Of a stretch of 64,000 nucleotides of DNA, positions 8,371 to 17,142 are shown one piece after another. Each line of letters opens with the position of its first letter. The stretch's first letter is position 1. A program made the translations under genes and the position numbers. The DNA is taken from the NCBI GenBank assembly GCA_020442165.1, contig JAGRKV010000088.1, forward strand, positions 53,458 to 117,457. The letters run 5' to 3'. This DNA is from Hyphomicrobiaceae bacterium (lineage in GTDB: Bacteria > Pseudomonadota > Alphaproteobacteria > Rhizobiales > Hyphomicrobiaceae). Below the pieces are notes generated by a model. It was not told the DNA's origin. It did not search any database and was given only the letters and a program-made list of their open reading frames with translations.

Positions 8371-9299
8371 AGCGAGATCTCCATTCCGTCATAGCCGATC
8401 TCCCAACCCGCATCCTCGGCTTCCTTGCGCTGCGGCGAGTTCTCGTCGAGAACGGGATTTGAATTGTTGATATGCACGTAGACTTTGCGCTCCACGCCCA
8501 GCGACGCGAAAGCCGCGATGGACCCGTCGCTGCCTGACATGGAGATGTGCCCCATCCGTTTGCCAGTCTTGGGCATGAGGCCCGCCTTCACCATCTCGTC
8601 GTCTGTAAATAGCGTGCCATCGAAGAAGACGAGAGCAGCGCCCCTGATGCGATCCGAAAGTCGCGCATCAACATCCGCACAGCCGGGTATGTAGTAGAAC
8701 GTCTTGTCGCTTTCTGGCGCTGTGATCTTGAGGCCGATCGTGTCGCCCTCGACGGTGCCGAAGTCGGCACCCTTGGAGGTATCCTCCAGATAGAGCGCCA
8801 CCTTGCCGGGAACGGCAAAAGCCTCGATCGTGAGTCCTAGATCGCCGCCGGGCCCCATCAATTGCACAGGCGCGTCAAGTCCCAGTTCCCGCCGCTGCAC
8901 CATCTCCGCATTGAGGATTTTGAAAATCGAGTTGCTCGATAGAACCGAAAGCACACGCCCCGACCCGTAGACCAAAAATGGCTGCATCTCACGCAGGTTG
9001 ATGAGGCCGGAAATGTGGTCGACATCACCATTGGTCAGCACCGCAGCCTTGATCGGGCTGTTGCGCAGTTCCCCGCTGGCCTGCGAGCCCAGAGCAGGCG
9101 TTGCATTGATCTGTTGGCGAAGGTCGGGCGAAGCGTTGAGCAGTACCCAGTCGCGGCCGTTGCTGCTGACCGCCAATGACGACTGTGTACGGGCCGTAAA
9201 GCCGCTGGCTCCACGGCGCACGTCGGCACAGTTGCGGCAATTGCAATTCCACTGCGGGAAGCCGCCGCCTGCAGCCGACCCCAGAACTTTGATGAGCAT
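8367..9299 (-). CDS. pqqB: PQQ biosynthesis protein PqqB
   Basis: This 310-residue protein belongs to the metallo-beta-lactamase-fold family PqqB. The N-terminus holds GSAAGGGFPQWNCNCRNCAD, whose cysteines bind zinc, and the core has LTNGDVDHISGLINLREMQP in place of the usual HxHxDH motif. PqqB is thought to hydroxylate the diamino acid intermediate made from PqqA. It lies 183 bases downstream of pqqA, with a hairpin in between, and overlaps pqqC. The length agrees with the family. Confidence 0.95.
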   Translation of the reverse strand: MLIKVLGSAAGGGFPQWNCNCRNCADVRRGASGFTARTQSSLAVSSNGRDWVLLNASPDLRQQINATPALGSQASGELRNSPIKAAVLTNGDVDHISGLINLREMQPFLVYGSGRVLSVLSSNSIFKILNAEMVQRRELGLDAPVQLMGPGGDLGLTIEAFAVPGKVALYLEDTSKGADFGTVEGDTIGLKITAPESDKTFYYIPGCADVDARLSDRIRGAALVFFDGTLFTDDEMVKAGLMPKTGKRMGHISMSGSDGSIAAFASLGVERKVYVHINNSNPVLDENSPQRKEAEDAGWEIGYDGMEISL

Positions 9300-9415
9300 G
9301 GAATGTCGCTTGTGCGAGATGAAGGCATGCGGCGGTCAAGTCGCCGAATGGCATTATGGCCGAAACGGGTGCGGAAGCGCATCGCTCCAGAAACGCACCC
9401 CTCCAGAAACAGCGA

Positions 9416-9440
9416 CGGCGGCCGAGAGCCTCGACCGCCG
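9416..9440 (-). terminator. attenuator-like hairpin between pqqA and pqqB
   Basis: CGGCGG and CCGCCG pair, followed by one mismatch and an inner CGAG/CTCG stem around a 3-base loop. On the minus strand GTTTC follows a few bases later, so the U-tract is weak. A leaky terminator here would give more pqqA transcript than pqqBCDE transcript, as known for pqq operons in other bacteria. This is inference from position and shape. Confidence 0.45.
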
Positions 9441-9482
9441 CGCCTAAATTCCGCTCAGCAGGTGAGCGGGCCGATGGACATC

Positions 9483-9572
9483 TTAGATGATGTCGATCTC
9501 GGCCGGCAGATAGCTGGTGACCTCAAGGCCGACTTCCTGCTCGGTGACCTGCGGCTTCGTCCAAACCTTCAT
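9483..9572 (-). CDS. pqqA: PQQ precursor peptide PqqA
   Basis: A 29-codon gene encodes a peptide beginning MKVWTKPQVTEQEVGLEVTS and ending YLPAEIDII. It has the conserved E-x3-Y core (EVTSY), whose glutamate and tyrosine become PQQ. The start is secured by a perfect AGGAGG ribosome-binding site 7 bases before the ATG. It is the first gene of the pqq operon and was easily missed because of its length. The tryptophan and lysines near the N-terminus agree with PqqA from other methylotrophs. Confidence 0.95.
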   Translation of the reverse strand: MKVWTKPQVTEQEVGLEVTSYLPAEIDII

Positions 9573-9668
9573 TGCATTCCTCCTGATAAGATGAGTGCCT
9601 ACTTCCTTGGGCAACCCCGCCGAGGGTAAACCCACCAAGTCAGCTTTTCTTCTTGTTTAAAGCCGGCT

Positions 9669-9697
9669 TAGTCTGCGGATCTTGCGCCAAGTGTCAA
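9669..9697 (-). promoter_or_regulatory. candidate pqqA promoter
   Basis: On the minus strand TTGACA is followed after 17 bases by AGACTA, about 100 bases upstream of the pqqA ATG. The -35 box is perfect but the -10 box matches the sigma-70 consensus only partly. It is offered as a candidate only. Confidence 0.3.
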
Positions 9698-9770
9698 GCG
9701 GTTACCGCGTTGACAATAGTTAAACCATGCGGCCCGCTCATCCGGCAACTCACGTCCGCTCACAAACACG

Positions 9771-11180
9771 TTAGAATGAGTTCACCGCGCCGTGATCGCC
9801 TGCGCCAGGGCCAGCCGGTTCGGCACCCGGAGCAGGTCCTGATAGCTGTCCGATGCCCAGCCGCCCCAACAATCCTCGCGCGGACGCGGCCCCGGTCGCA
9901 AAGCAAGCCTGTAGAAGGTAGCCGCCCGTCGGTGCTTCCCAGTCGAGCATCTCGCCGGCGGCGAACACGCCCGGCAGCGCCTTAACCATGAAATTGTCGT
10001 CAAGCGACGCGAGCGTGACGCCACCCGCGCTCGAAATTGCCCGTTCAAGCCCGCCAATGCCCGTGATCGTCAGTGGCAACGCCTTTATGCGCTGGGCCAA
10101 CTCTACCGGGGTGGCGGTTTTCGCCTGCCATGGAGGGCCGTCAGCCGTGCCCCGTTCCGGTGGCGGCTCATGGAGCAACGCGATCATCGGCGGCGCGAGT
10201 CCGGCAGCCTTGCGCAGGAACGACGCGAGTGACTGTTTGCCCCGAGGCTTGGCAAGCCGCATGGCCAGAGCTTCCACTGTCAGGTCCGGCCTCAGATCGA
10301 GCATGGCGTCTACCCTGCCGCTGCCATCCCGTTCCAATGCCTCACGGACGAGGCGGCATGCGCCATAGGCAGGCCCACCTTCCAGCCCGTCCCGCGTCAG
10401 GACAAGCTCACCAGGGAATGTCTCGCCAGCGACGCCGAGCACGATCCGCTTCAACGGCGTGCCCGCAAATCGGCTGCGAATATGCTCCGACCAGTGGACC
10501 CGGAGAGCGGCATTGGCTGGCACCAGATCAGCGACGTCGACGTTCTTGCCAGCGAGTAGGCCCGCCCATCCGCCATCCGAACCAAGCCTTGGCCAGCTCG
10601 CGCCGCCAAGTGCCAGTACCACGCCTTTCGCTGCAAAGATGGCGTGAGAACCGTCCTGCCGCCGAAACGTGGCCGTGATGTGGGCGGCACCTGGACCGGC
10701 ACCGTCGCAGGCCAAATCCACCAGCTTATGCCGTAGATGCAGCTGGACGCCGAGTGTGCTGAGCCGCGCCAGCCAAGCTCGCAGCAGCGGTGAAGCTTTC
10801 AGGCTTTTCGGGAAGACACGGCCGCTGCTGCCGATGAAGGTCGGAACACCCAAGTCCTCCGCCCAGGCGACCAGGGCATCGGGCGGAAATGCACGCACCG
10901 CGCCAGTGATGAGGGACGAGGCGGGGTGATACCGGGAAAGAAAAGCCTCCATCGGTTCTGAATGCGTCAGGTTGAGGCCGCCCCGGCCCGCCATCAGCAG
11001 CTTGCGCGCCGGCGCACCCATGGCATCGAACACCATGACGCTGAGACCAGATGCCGCCAAGGTCTCGGCGGCAATCAGACCGGCGGGCCCGGCACCCACC
11101 ACGATCGCGTCGATTACGTCACCGGCTTCGTTCAAAACGTGATGGTCCTCAAACCTGGTGGTGCGAACCTGAGCCGGCAC
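9771..11180 (-). CDS. TIGR03862/HI0933-type flavoprotein (BaiN-like FAD-dependent oxidoreductase)
   Basis: The 469-residue protein has an N-terminal FAD-binding Rossmann motif AIVVGAGPAGLIAAETLAAS, the family motif ARKLLMAGRGGLNLTHSEP, GSSGRVFPKSLKASPLLRAW and a C-terminal GEMLDWEAPTGGYLLQACFA where the second FAD contact lies. Homologues of the HI0933/BaiN group are widespread and their physiological substrate is generally unknown. The GTG start at 11180 lacks a clear ribosome-binding site and a start up to 15 codons later is possible. glyoxalase I lies 30 bases upstream on the same strand, so the two may be cotranscribed. The function beyond flavin-dependent redox chemistry cannot be stated. 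Confidence 0.88.
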   Translation of the reverse strand: MPAQVRTTRFEDHHVLNEAGDVIDAIVVGAGPAGLIAAETLAASGLSVMVFDAMGAPARKLLMAGRGGLNLTHSEPMEAFLSRYHPASSLITGAVRAFPPDALVAWAEDLGVPTFIGSSGRVFPKSLKASPLLRAWLARLSTLGVQLHLRHKLVDLACDGAGPGAAHITATFRRQDGSHAIFAAKGVVLALGGASWPRLGSDGGWAGLLAGKNVDVADLVPANAALRVHWSEHIRSRFAGTPLKRIVLGVAGETFPGELVLTRDGLEGGPAYGACRLVREALERDGSGRVDAMLDLRPDLTVEALAMRLAKPRGKQSLASFLRKAAGLAPPMIALLHEPPPERGTADGPPWQAKTATPVELAQRIKALPLTITGIGGLERAISSAGGVTLASLDDNFMVKALPGVFAAGEMLDWEAPTGGYLLQACFATGAASARGLLGRLGIGQLSGPAPGAEPAGPGAGDHGAVNSF

Positions 11181-11210
11181 ATCGAACGCTTGATTGCGCG
11201 CTACCGTTAG

Positions 11211-11651
11211 CTACCAGCTCCCGGTATTGGTCATCGACGCCCACGGTTCGCTCGCGGGCAGGGCGTTGCCCTTCTGTAGAAGCTCTATGGAAATACCATC
11301 GGGTGATTTGACGAACGCCATGCGGCCGTCGCGTGGCGGCCGATTGATGGTCACTCCATTGTCCTGAAGGCTCTGGCACGTCGCATATATGTCGTCGACC
11401 TCGAACGCCAGATGCCCGAAATTGCGACCGCCGGAGTAGGCTTCCGGATCCCAGTTATAGGTCAGCTCGATGAGCGGCGCCGTTTCTTCAGCAGCGCGGC
11501 GCCGGTCTCCGGGAGCCGCGAGGAAGATCAGCGTGAAGCGCCCCTGTTCGCTTTCCGTGCGGCGCATCTCGCGCATGCCGAGCTTGTTGCAGAAAAAGTC
11601 GAGGCTCTGCTCGACATCAGAAATGCGGATCATGGTGTGCAGATAACGCAT
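11211..11651 (-). CDS. gloA: lactoylglutathione lyase (glyoxalase I)
   Basis: The 146-residue protein is a glyoxalase I of the vicinal-oxygen-chelate fold, converting the methylglyoxal-glutathione hemithioacetal to S-lactoylglutathione. Metal ligand candidates are visible in order: histidine in LHTMIRISD, glutamate in PLIELTYNW, histidine in FGHLAFEVDD and glutamate in GISIELLQK. The short form without the extra loop is the nickel-dependent bacterial type. It is followed 30 bases later by the flavoprotein gene on the same strand, with no terminator between. Confidence 0.93.
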   Translation of the reverse strand: MRYLHTMIRISDVEQSLDFFCNKLGMREMRRTESEQGRFTLIFLAAPGDRRRAAEETAPLIELTYNWDPEAYSGGRNFGHLAFEVDDIYATCQSLQDNGVTINRPPRDGRMAFVKSPDGISIELLQKGNALPASEPWASMTNTGSW

Positions 11652-12384
11652 AGGGGTTCCTCAAGATCGGTCCGGGCGGTGCTCACGGTAAGCTTTTGGA
11701 CGTAGGCTGTTGTTGTGATGCTGCCTGTGGATCTTATTGCCGCCGGCCTGCTGTGATTTTCTGTTTTTATTATTTTCTGTTCGCTGCGGTGACGACGGCG
11801 GAAGAGGCACCCCGGCCCGTTGCGGACCCGTTGGCAGCACCTCTGGCACACCAGATAGCTTCTGCGGACGTCAATAGGCAAGCCGGCTGACTGAGGGAGC
11901 GCGGCAACACGTCAACAAGCCGGGCTTTTTCTCCCCGAAATAAATGATACGAACACAGACCAAGTTGGGGATCTTGCGTGGATAAGTCAGGCCGCCAGAG
12001 CCGCACTACGGCAGGCGGTCGCCCAAGACATATAACCGAATCAATCACATCCCGATTCGGGCCAGACGTCGCCTTAGCTGTCATGTTGAACGCAAGTCTC
12101 GTTTGTTCAGATGCCACGCCCACCGGTTTTTTCGGCACTTGTGCTCATTTGTAATTACTGCGCTTTATCAAGCTGTTAACCAATATATACTCGCGTGGAC
12201 AGTCACGGTGCCATGCAAACTTGCAACAACTTTCGCCTTGCAGGGGGCTACCGCAGCCAGAAGCTGATGCTATTCTCCGCCGCGTTAGCAGAACGACAGC
12301 TTTGCTCTGGAGAGGGGCTTCAACGGAGCAGCTGGAGTTCGCTGATGCGGTAACTTCGTCATAAGTCAAAAAGTGGGGTTCGTA
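11652..12384. other. 733-base region without a supported gene
   Basis: The region lies between the divergent gloA and cold-shock genes and is less GC-rich than its neighbours. Frames of 60-120 codons are open on both strands, but none shows a ribosome-binding site, signal peptide or recognisable motif. It presumably holds the promoters of the two flanking genes, possibly with a long 5' leader for the cold-shock gene. Confidence 0.4.
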
Positions 12385-12987
12385 ATGGGGGATACCAAGT
12401 CGCCTCCCGAGTTTCCTATGCAGGAAGCAGGGGAGAGCGGAGGTCTTGATCGTCACGACGATTTGAACGTCGAGATTTTCGAGATCGCCGGCTCGATCAA
12501 ATGGTTCGACGCCTCGAAGGGTTACGGTTTCATCGTTCCCGACAATGGCCTTCCTGATGTGCTGTTGCATGTGACCTGCCTGCGGGCAGGTGGCTATCCA
12601 ACGGCCTACGAGGGCGCCCGGGTTCACTGTCAGGTGATGGCGCGTCCCAAGGGCATGCAGGCTTTCCGCATCCTGTCGATGGACGAAAGCACGGCGATCC
12701 ATCCCTCCCAGCTGCCGCAGCGCACCCATGTGGTGGTGCAGCCGGAGAGCGACTGGGAGCGGGCCATGGTCAAATGGTTCAACCGCGTTCGCGGCTTCGG
12801 CTTCTTGACCCGCGGTGAGGGAACACCTGATATCTTCGTGCACATGGAGACCCTGCGGCGCTATGGCTTCACCGAGCTGCGCCCTGGGCAGATTGTGCAG
12901 GTCCGCTGGGGGCACGGTTCGAAGGGCTGTATGGCCGCCGAACTCAAGCCCGACGGCGCAACGAGCGGGCTGCCGCTGCAGCATTGA
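12385..12987 (+). CDS. double cold-shock-domain protein
   Basis: The 200-residue protein has two cold-shock domains. The first begins GSIKWFDASKGYGFIVPDNG (about residues 37-56), the second AMVKWFNRVRGFGFLTRGEG (about residues 128-147), each with RNP1-like aromatic motifs and DVLLHV or DIFVHM as RNP2. Such duplicated CspA relatives bind single-stranded RNA or DNA and are common in Hyphomicrobiales. The N-terminal 35 residues and the linker are low in homology. I chose the ATG at 12385 over a GTG at 12373 because GGGG lies directly ahead of it. A strong palindromic hairpin follows about 50 bases after the stop. Confidence 0.93.
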   Translation: MGDTKSPPEFPMQEAGESGGLDRHDDLNVEIFEIAGSIKWFDASKGYGFIVPDNGLPDVLLHVTCLRAGGYPTAYEGARVHCQVMARPKGMQAFRILSMDESTAIHPSQLPQRTHVVVQPESDWERAMVKWFNRVRGFGFLTRGEGTPDIFVHMETLRRYGFTELRPGQIVQVRWGHGSKGCMAAELKPDGATSGLPLQH

Positions 12988-12998
12988 GTTGGAACGAC

Positions 12999-13535
12999 AT
13001 GGACGCGCCGGTGCGCGACCTCAGATGCGCTTCGAGCAGGACGGTGCCAGGCACCGTCCTGCTTCTTTTGTTCTGGTCAATCCTGCTCGGTTCCGCACTG
13101 GGCCTGACGGCGTGTGACCGCAAGCCTGCTCCCCAGGCATCATCCGACCGCCTGACCTTCGTGACACCGAATGGCAGCAAGGAATTCACCCTCGAAATCG
13201 CTGACACCGACGAGAGGAAACAGCTGGGCCTGATGTTCCGGACCGAGCTGAAGGACGGCCACGGCATGCTGTTCCTCTATGATCCCCCGCAGGAGATCAC
13301 GATGTGGATGCGCAACACGTACATCTCCCTCGATATGGTCTTCATCGGCGCCGATGGCGCGGTGGTCCACGTTGCCCGCGATACCACACCCCTTTCGGAG
13401 GACATCATTTCATCTGAAGTGCCCGCCAAGGCCGTGCTGGAGATTGCGGCAGGCGCGGCAGAACGCTACGGCATCATACCGGGCGTGCGTGTCGAGCACC
13501 CCTATTTTGGCGCCGGCGCCGCTGCCAAGCCATGA
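12999..13535 (+). CDS. DUF192 family protein, probable lipoprotein
   Basis: The frame encodes a hydrophobic segment TVLLLLFWSILLGSALG followed by a lipobox LTAC, then a DUF192 domain with FTLEIADTDERKQLGLMFRT, GMLFLYDPPQEITMWMRNTY and SLDMVFIGADGAVVHV. DUF192 proteins are small periplasmic or lipid-anchored proteins of unknown function. The start is uncertain: TTG 12984, ATG 12999 and GTG 13044 are all in frame, and the last lies inside the 29-base hairpin that probably terminates the preceding cold-shock gene. The short n-region expected of a lipoprotein signal favours the GTG, but no clear ribosome-binding site decides. Confidence 0.85.
   Translation: MDAPVRDLRCASSRTVPGTVLLLLFWSILLGSALGLTACDRKPAPQASSDRLTFVTPNGSKEFTLEIADTDERKQLGLMFRTELKDGHGMLFLYDPPQEITMWMRNTYISLDMVFIGADGAVVHVARDTTPLSEDIISSEVPAKAVLEIAAGAAERYGIIPGVRVEHPYFGAGAAAKP
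13035..13063 (+). terminator. perfect 14-bp inverted repeat with T-rich tail
   Basis: AGCAGGACGGTGCC is followed after a single A by its exact reverse complement and then TCTTTTGTTCT. In shape this is a strong rho-independent terminator for the cold-shock gene ending at 12987. It overlaps the codons for the signal segment of the DUF192 protein, so it also may sequester that gene's initiation region. Confidence 0.8.
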
Positions 13536-13632
13536 AAGCTACACCCAGCAGGAGCCAGATCTATCAGACCGCGCCCAACGGCCCGCTTGACCGCGGCGGC
13601 ACAACGCGGCACACATCCAACCACCGTCGCTT

Positions 13633-13709
13633 CGGGACATAGCTCAGCCTGGTAGAGCACCTGCTTTGGGAGCAGGGGGTCGCGAGTTCGAATCCCGCTG
13701 TCCCGACCA
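13633..13709 (+). tRNA. tRNA-Pro (TGG anticodon)
   Basis: The 77-base cloverleaf has acceptor arms CGGGACA and TGTCCCG with an encoded CCA end, a D-arm with AGCTCAGCCTGGTAGAGC, anticodon stem CCTGC/GCAGG with loop TTTGGGA giving anticodon TGG at 13667-13669, and a T-arm with GAGTTCGAATCCC. It decodes CCA and, by wobble, other proline codons. Confidence 0.96.
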
Positions 13710-13770
13710 GACGACGATACTGCAATGATCGGCGCCAGCCAGGCGGGCGCAAATTTCGAAGGGGCAGGCC

Positions 13771-14076
13771 ATGGTGGCGCGCATCTACCGACCGGCAAAA
13801 TCAGCCATGCAGTCAGGTCTCGCCCGCACCAAATCATGGGTGCTGGAATTCGAGCCCGAGGCATCGCGCCAGGTCGAGCCCTTGATGGGATGGACCAGTT
13901 CGTCCGACATGCGCTCTCAGCTGCACCTGGAGTTCGAAACCAAGCAAGAGGCGATCGCCTACGCCGAGCGCAATGGCATCGCCTACACGGTTGCCGATCC
14001 CAAAGTGCGCAAGCACCAGACCAAGACCTACGCCGAGAACTTCAAGTTTGGCCGCCTCGGCCGCTGGACCCACTGA
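13771..14076 (+). CDS. NADH dehydrogenase accessory subunit, NDUFS4 type (ETC complex I subunit)
   Basis: The 101-residue protein matches the ETC complex I subunit conserved region, the alphaproteobacterial counterpart of mitochondrial NDUFS4. It contains ARIYRPAKSAMQSGLARTKS, WVLEFEPEASRQVEPLMGWT and the C-terminal ENFKFGRLGRWTH typical of the family. It is a peripheral subunit on the matrix or cytoplasmic arm of complex I and helps its stability. The gene stands alone after tRNA-Pro; the nuo operon is not in this window. Its ATG follows AGGGGCAGGCC. Confidence 0.93.
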   Translation: MVARIYRPAKSAMQSGLARTKSWVLEFEPEASRQVEPLMGWTSSSDMRSQLHLEFETKQEAIAYAERNGIAYTVADPKVRKHQTKTYAENFKFGRLGRWTH

Positions 14077-14134
14077 AGTCTGCGGAGAAGTTGTTGGTGT
14101 TAAGGACGAGGGATGAGCCCCCCGGACCTGAAAC

Positions 14135-15532
14135 CTACTTCCAGCCGTCGGTCAGCGTCTTCATGAACGCCACGATCGCATTCTCCTCGGCATCCGTCAG
14201 CTTCAGATCACCCATCTCGTCCGTGTTGACGTTGGCCTCGAATTCGGGTGCCGGCCAGCAGCCAATGCGCATGGCATCGGCTTCGCGCGTCATGGGATCA
14301 TTACAGCGCGGCTTGGTATCGCGCGTGTTGTAGAAGTGTACGACGGTCTTCAGCGATTTGAAGTAGCCGTTGTGCATATAGGGCTTCACGGTCTGCAGAG
14401 TTGGCCGCTTGTCGACGTTGCGTAGCGTCGGCACTTTCACCTTGCCCAGATTGGCCTGGGCGAGTGCCGCATAGATCGGATCTTTCTCGAGCGTTGCGCC
14501 AAGACCCTTGTCGACCCAATCCTTGCCGTTTGGGTTGACGGCCGCGTCCTGCATGTAGAACGGATTGTCGGGATTGCGCGGCACACCAAGGTTGTCATAG
14601 GTGAAGTCAGTGAAGACCGTCGGGCCGCCCTTGGGATCGGCGTCGAGCACATGGCAGTTGGCGCACTTGCCCTTGCCCCTGTAGAGAGCGAGCCCCTTCT
14701 CTTCCTCATCGTTGAAGCTTGCCGTTCCGGCCAGCACAGCATCATACTTCGACGAATAGGGATTGAACTCAGCCGAACTCTCGTAGGCGGCGATGGCGAT
14801 CCCAACCTTGCCAAACGCATCCTCCACACGCTCGCGCGCCTCGTCGTCGAGCCCAATCTTGGCGGCGGGATCGGCGCAGCTCTTGTCGATGTCGGCAGGC
14901 CACGCAATCGAGCAGACCTCAGTGCCCCACAGATCCTGCAGCTTGACCGGATAGGCGCTGGTGTCATCGGGTTTGCAGACACGCCTGACCACACAAGCAG
15001 CATCCGGCAGCGCCATCTCAAGCGGGTTGAGGAATGGTTCGAGAGCCTGATCCGCAATCGCGTTTCCGAGTCCCTTGCCCGTCGCGCGCCCGTTCCAGAA
15101 GGCGCCGCCAACCATCAGCATCTCGCCGTCTTCGACGCGGTGGTGCAGCACTGGGGCGGGGTTCATGTAGGCGGCAGATGGCGGCTTGGAGTTGCCGAAT
15201 TTGCCGGGAACCGAGCCTTCCACCACCGCGCCGGCCGCGTTGAAGTCCTCACGCGGCGACGTGAAGCCCATCTCGGGCGCGTGGCAGAAGGCGCAACTCT
15301 GGTTCTTGTTCACCGAAAGGGTGGTGTCGAAAAAGAGCGACTTGCCCAGTGTAGCGCGGCCCGACAGGCCATCTTTGCCAGACACTAAGCGCTCGATCAG
15401 CGCCGGCCGCTCGACGGCGTCCTTGCCGGACTCCAACTCGGTGCCGAGTTCCCGGGCAAGCACGGTTGTGACAGCGACCGCAACGATGATGATAGTGAGG
15501 AGGAGGGTGCTGCAATGCCCCAGTCGTCCCAT
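14135..15532 (-). CDS. di-haem cytochrome c peroxidase family protein
   Basis: The 465-residue protein starts with a membrane or signal segment (HCSTLLLTIIIVAVAVTTVL) and carries two haem-binding motifs, CAFCH near residue 84 and CANCH near residue 297, in the order usual for bacterial CcpA/MauG-like proteins. GKSLFFDTTLSVNKNQSCAF and LRNVDKRPTLQTVKPYMHNG are family stretches. Such proteins reduce hydrogen peroxide with electrons from cytochrome c or oxidise protein side chains. The domain between the haems is longer than in classic CcpA and contains extra cysteines (CVVRRVC, CSIAWPADIDKSC), so the substrate is uncertain. A longer frame reaches 15814, but family sequence starts at the ATG at 15532. 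Confidence 0.88.
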   Translation of the reverse strand: MGRLGHCSTLLLTIIIVAVAVTTVLARELGTELESGKDAVERPALIERLVSGKDGLSGRATLGKSLFFDTTLSVNKNQSCAFCHAPEMGFTSPREDFNAAGAVVEGSVPGKFGNSKPPSAAYMNPAPVLHHRVEDGEMLMVGGAFWNGRATGKGLGNAIADQALEPFLNPLEMALPDAACVVRRVCKPDDTSAYPVKLQDLWGTEVCSIAWPADIDKSCADPAAKIGLDDEARERVEDAFGKVGIAIAAYESSAEFNPYSSKYDAVLAGTASFNDEEEKGLALYRGKGKCANCHVLDADPKGGPTVFTDFTYDNLGVPRNPDNPFYMQDAAVNPNGKDWVDKGLGATLEKDPIYAALAQANLGKVKVPTLRNVDKRPTLQTVKPYMHNGYFKSLKTVVHFYNTRDTKPRCNDPMTREADAMRIGCWPAPEFEANVNTDEMGDLKLTDAEENAIVAFMKTLTDGWK

Positions 15533-15666
15533 CCGCCGATCCCCGAACCCGTTGAGAGCGCTTTCAGATCGAATTATGGCGGGGAGGGCCAGGCTGGACA
15601 ACCGGACACAACCGCGCGCGACGTAGCCTGCCCGCACATTGGCGTCAGCGGATGCGATCCGTCGCG

Positions 15667-16968
15667 TTAGCCGAATACCCGCTTGAAGATCGTGTCGACG
15701 TGCTTGGTGTGGTAGCCAAGATCGAACATCTCTTCCAGTTCGGCCGCCGGTACGTTCGCCACGACCTCGCCGTCTCCCTTGAGTTCGGCGAGAAAGTCGG
15801 CGCCGGTCTCCCACGTCTTCATGGCGTTGCGCTGCACGAGGCGATAGGCGTCCTCGCGTGATACGCCCGCCTGCGTCAGCGCCAGCAGTACGCGTTGGGA
15901 ATTGTGCAGACCGCCGAGCCGGTCGAGATTCTTCTTCATGTTGTCAGGATAGATCACCAGGTTCTCGATTACGCCTGCCAGACGGTTGAGCGCGAAATCG
16001 AGTGTCACCGTCGCGTCCGGCCCGATCATGCGCTCCACCGAGGAATGCGAGATGTCGCGCTCATGCCAGAGAGCCACGTTTTCCATTGCAGGCATGGCGT
16101 AGGCACGGACCATCCGCGCCAGACCGGTGAGATTCTCAGTCAGCACAGGGTTGCGCTTGTGCGGCATGGCAGAAGAGCCCTTCTGCCCTGGCGAGAAGTA
16201 TTCTTCGGCTTCCAGTACCTCAGTGCGCTGCAGGTGGCGGATCTCAGTCGCGAGGCGTTCCACCGAAGAAGCGATGACGCCAAGCGTCACGAAGTACATC
16301 GCGTGCCGGTCGCGCGGAATGACCTGTGTCGAAACTGGCTCCGGCGTCAGTCCCATCTTGGCGGCAACGTATTCCTCCACGCGCGGATCGATGTTGGCGA
16401 AGGTTCCGACGGCTCCCGATATGGCGCAGGTGGCAACGTCGGCCCGTGCACCTTCCAGCCGCTTGCGGGCCCGCTGGAACTCCGCATGCGCAAAGGCCAG
16501 CTTGACGCCGAACGTCGTCGGCTCGGCGTGGATGCCGTGGCTGCGCCCGATCGTCAGTGTGTCCTTGTGTTCGAAGGCCCGCTTCTTCAGTGCGGCCAGC
16601 AGCCGGTCGAGGTCGGCCAGCAGAAGATCTGTCGCGCGCGTCAGCTGCACGTTGAGGCAGGTGTCGAGAATGTCCGACGAGGTCATGCCCTGGTGGATAA
16701 AACGCGATTCCGGCCCGACAAACTCGGCCAGATGCGTCAGGAACGCGATCACGTCATGCTTCGTGACGCGCTCGATCTCGTCGATCCGCGCCACGTCGAA
16801 TTCGGCAGTACCGCCCTTGTTCCAGATGACCGCGGCAGCTTCCTTAGGGATCATGCCGATCTCGGCCATGGCGGAGGCCGCGTGAGCCTCGATCTCGAAC
16901 CAGATGCGAAAGCGGGTGGCGGGATCCCAGATCTGGGTCATCTCGGGGCGGGAGTAGCGCGGGATCAT
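15667..16968 (-). CDS. purB: adenylosuccinate lyase
   Basis: The 433-residue protein is a fumarase/aspartase superfamily lyase acting twice in purine synthesis, releasing fumarate from SAICAR and adenylosuccinate. The signature GSSAMPHKRNPVLTENLTG is present near residue 264, with IHQGMTSSDILDTCLNVQLT and GRSHGIHAEPTTFG containing the catalytic histidine regions. Its N-terminus IPRYSRPEMTQIWDPATRFR is typical of the short bacterial PurB form. The gene appears monocistronic; a TauE-like permease on the same strand ends 174 bases upstream. Confidence 0.96.
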   Translation of the reverse strand: MIPRYSRPEMTQIWDPATRFRIWFEIEAHAASAMAEIGMIPKEAAAVIWNKGGTAEFDVARIDEIERVTKHDVIAFLTHLAEFVGPESRFIHQGMTSSDILDTCLNVQLTRATDLLLADLDRLLAALKKRAFEHKDTLTIGRSHGIHAEPTTFGVKLAFAHAEFQRARKRLEGARADVATCAISGAVGTFANIDPRVEEYVAAKMGLTPEPVSTQVIPRDRHAMYFVTLGVIASSVERLATEIRHLQRTEVLEAEEYFSPGQKGSSAMPHKRNPVLTENLTGLARMVRAYAMPAMENVALWHERDISHSSVERMIGPDATVTLDFALNRLAGVIENLVIYPDNMKKNLDRLGGLHNSQRVLLALTQAGVSREDAYRLVQRNAMKTWETGADFLAELKGDGEVVANVPAAELEEMFDLGYHTKHVDTIFKRVFG

Positions 16969-17142
16969 GGCAGCCTCGTTACTGCAAGGGCCGCAGGCGC
17001 GGCCGCGAAGGGAAAGTGCGCCGGAGGCCTAGCAAAGCCCGGCGGCTGACGCAATGTCAGCGGGCATCAATTGGGCCTGCCGCCGGGTTCAGATGGGAGG
17101 CACCGCACGCCACAGTCGGGCCTAGCGACACATTGTGCCTTA

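Noticed and set aside
11770..12138. 122-codon minus-strand frame between gloA and the cold-shock gene
   Set aside because: No ribosome-binding site, odd composition and no recognised motif.
13502..13864. Minus-strand 120-codon frame over tRNA-Pro
   Set aside because: It reads through the tRNA antisense and into the end of the DUF192 gene, with no independent support.
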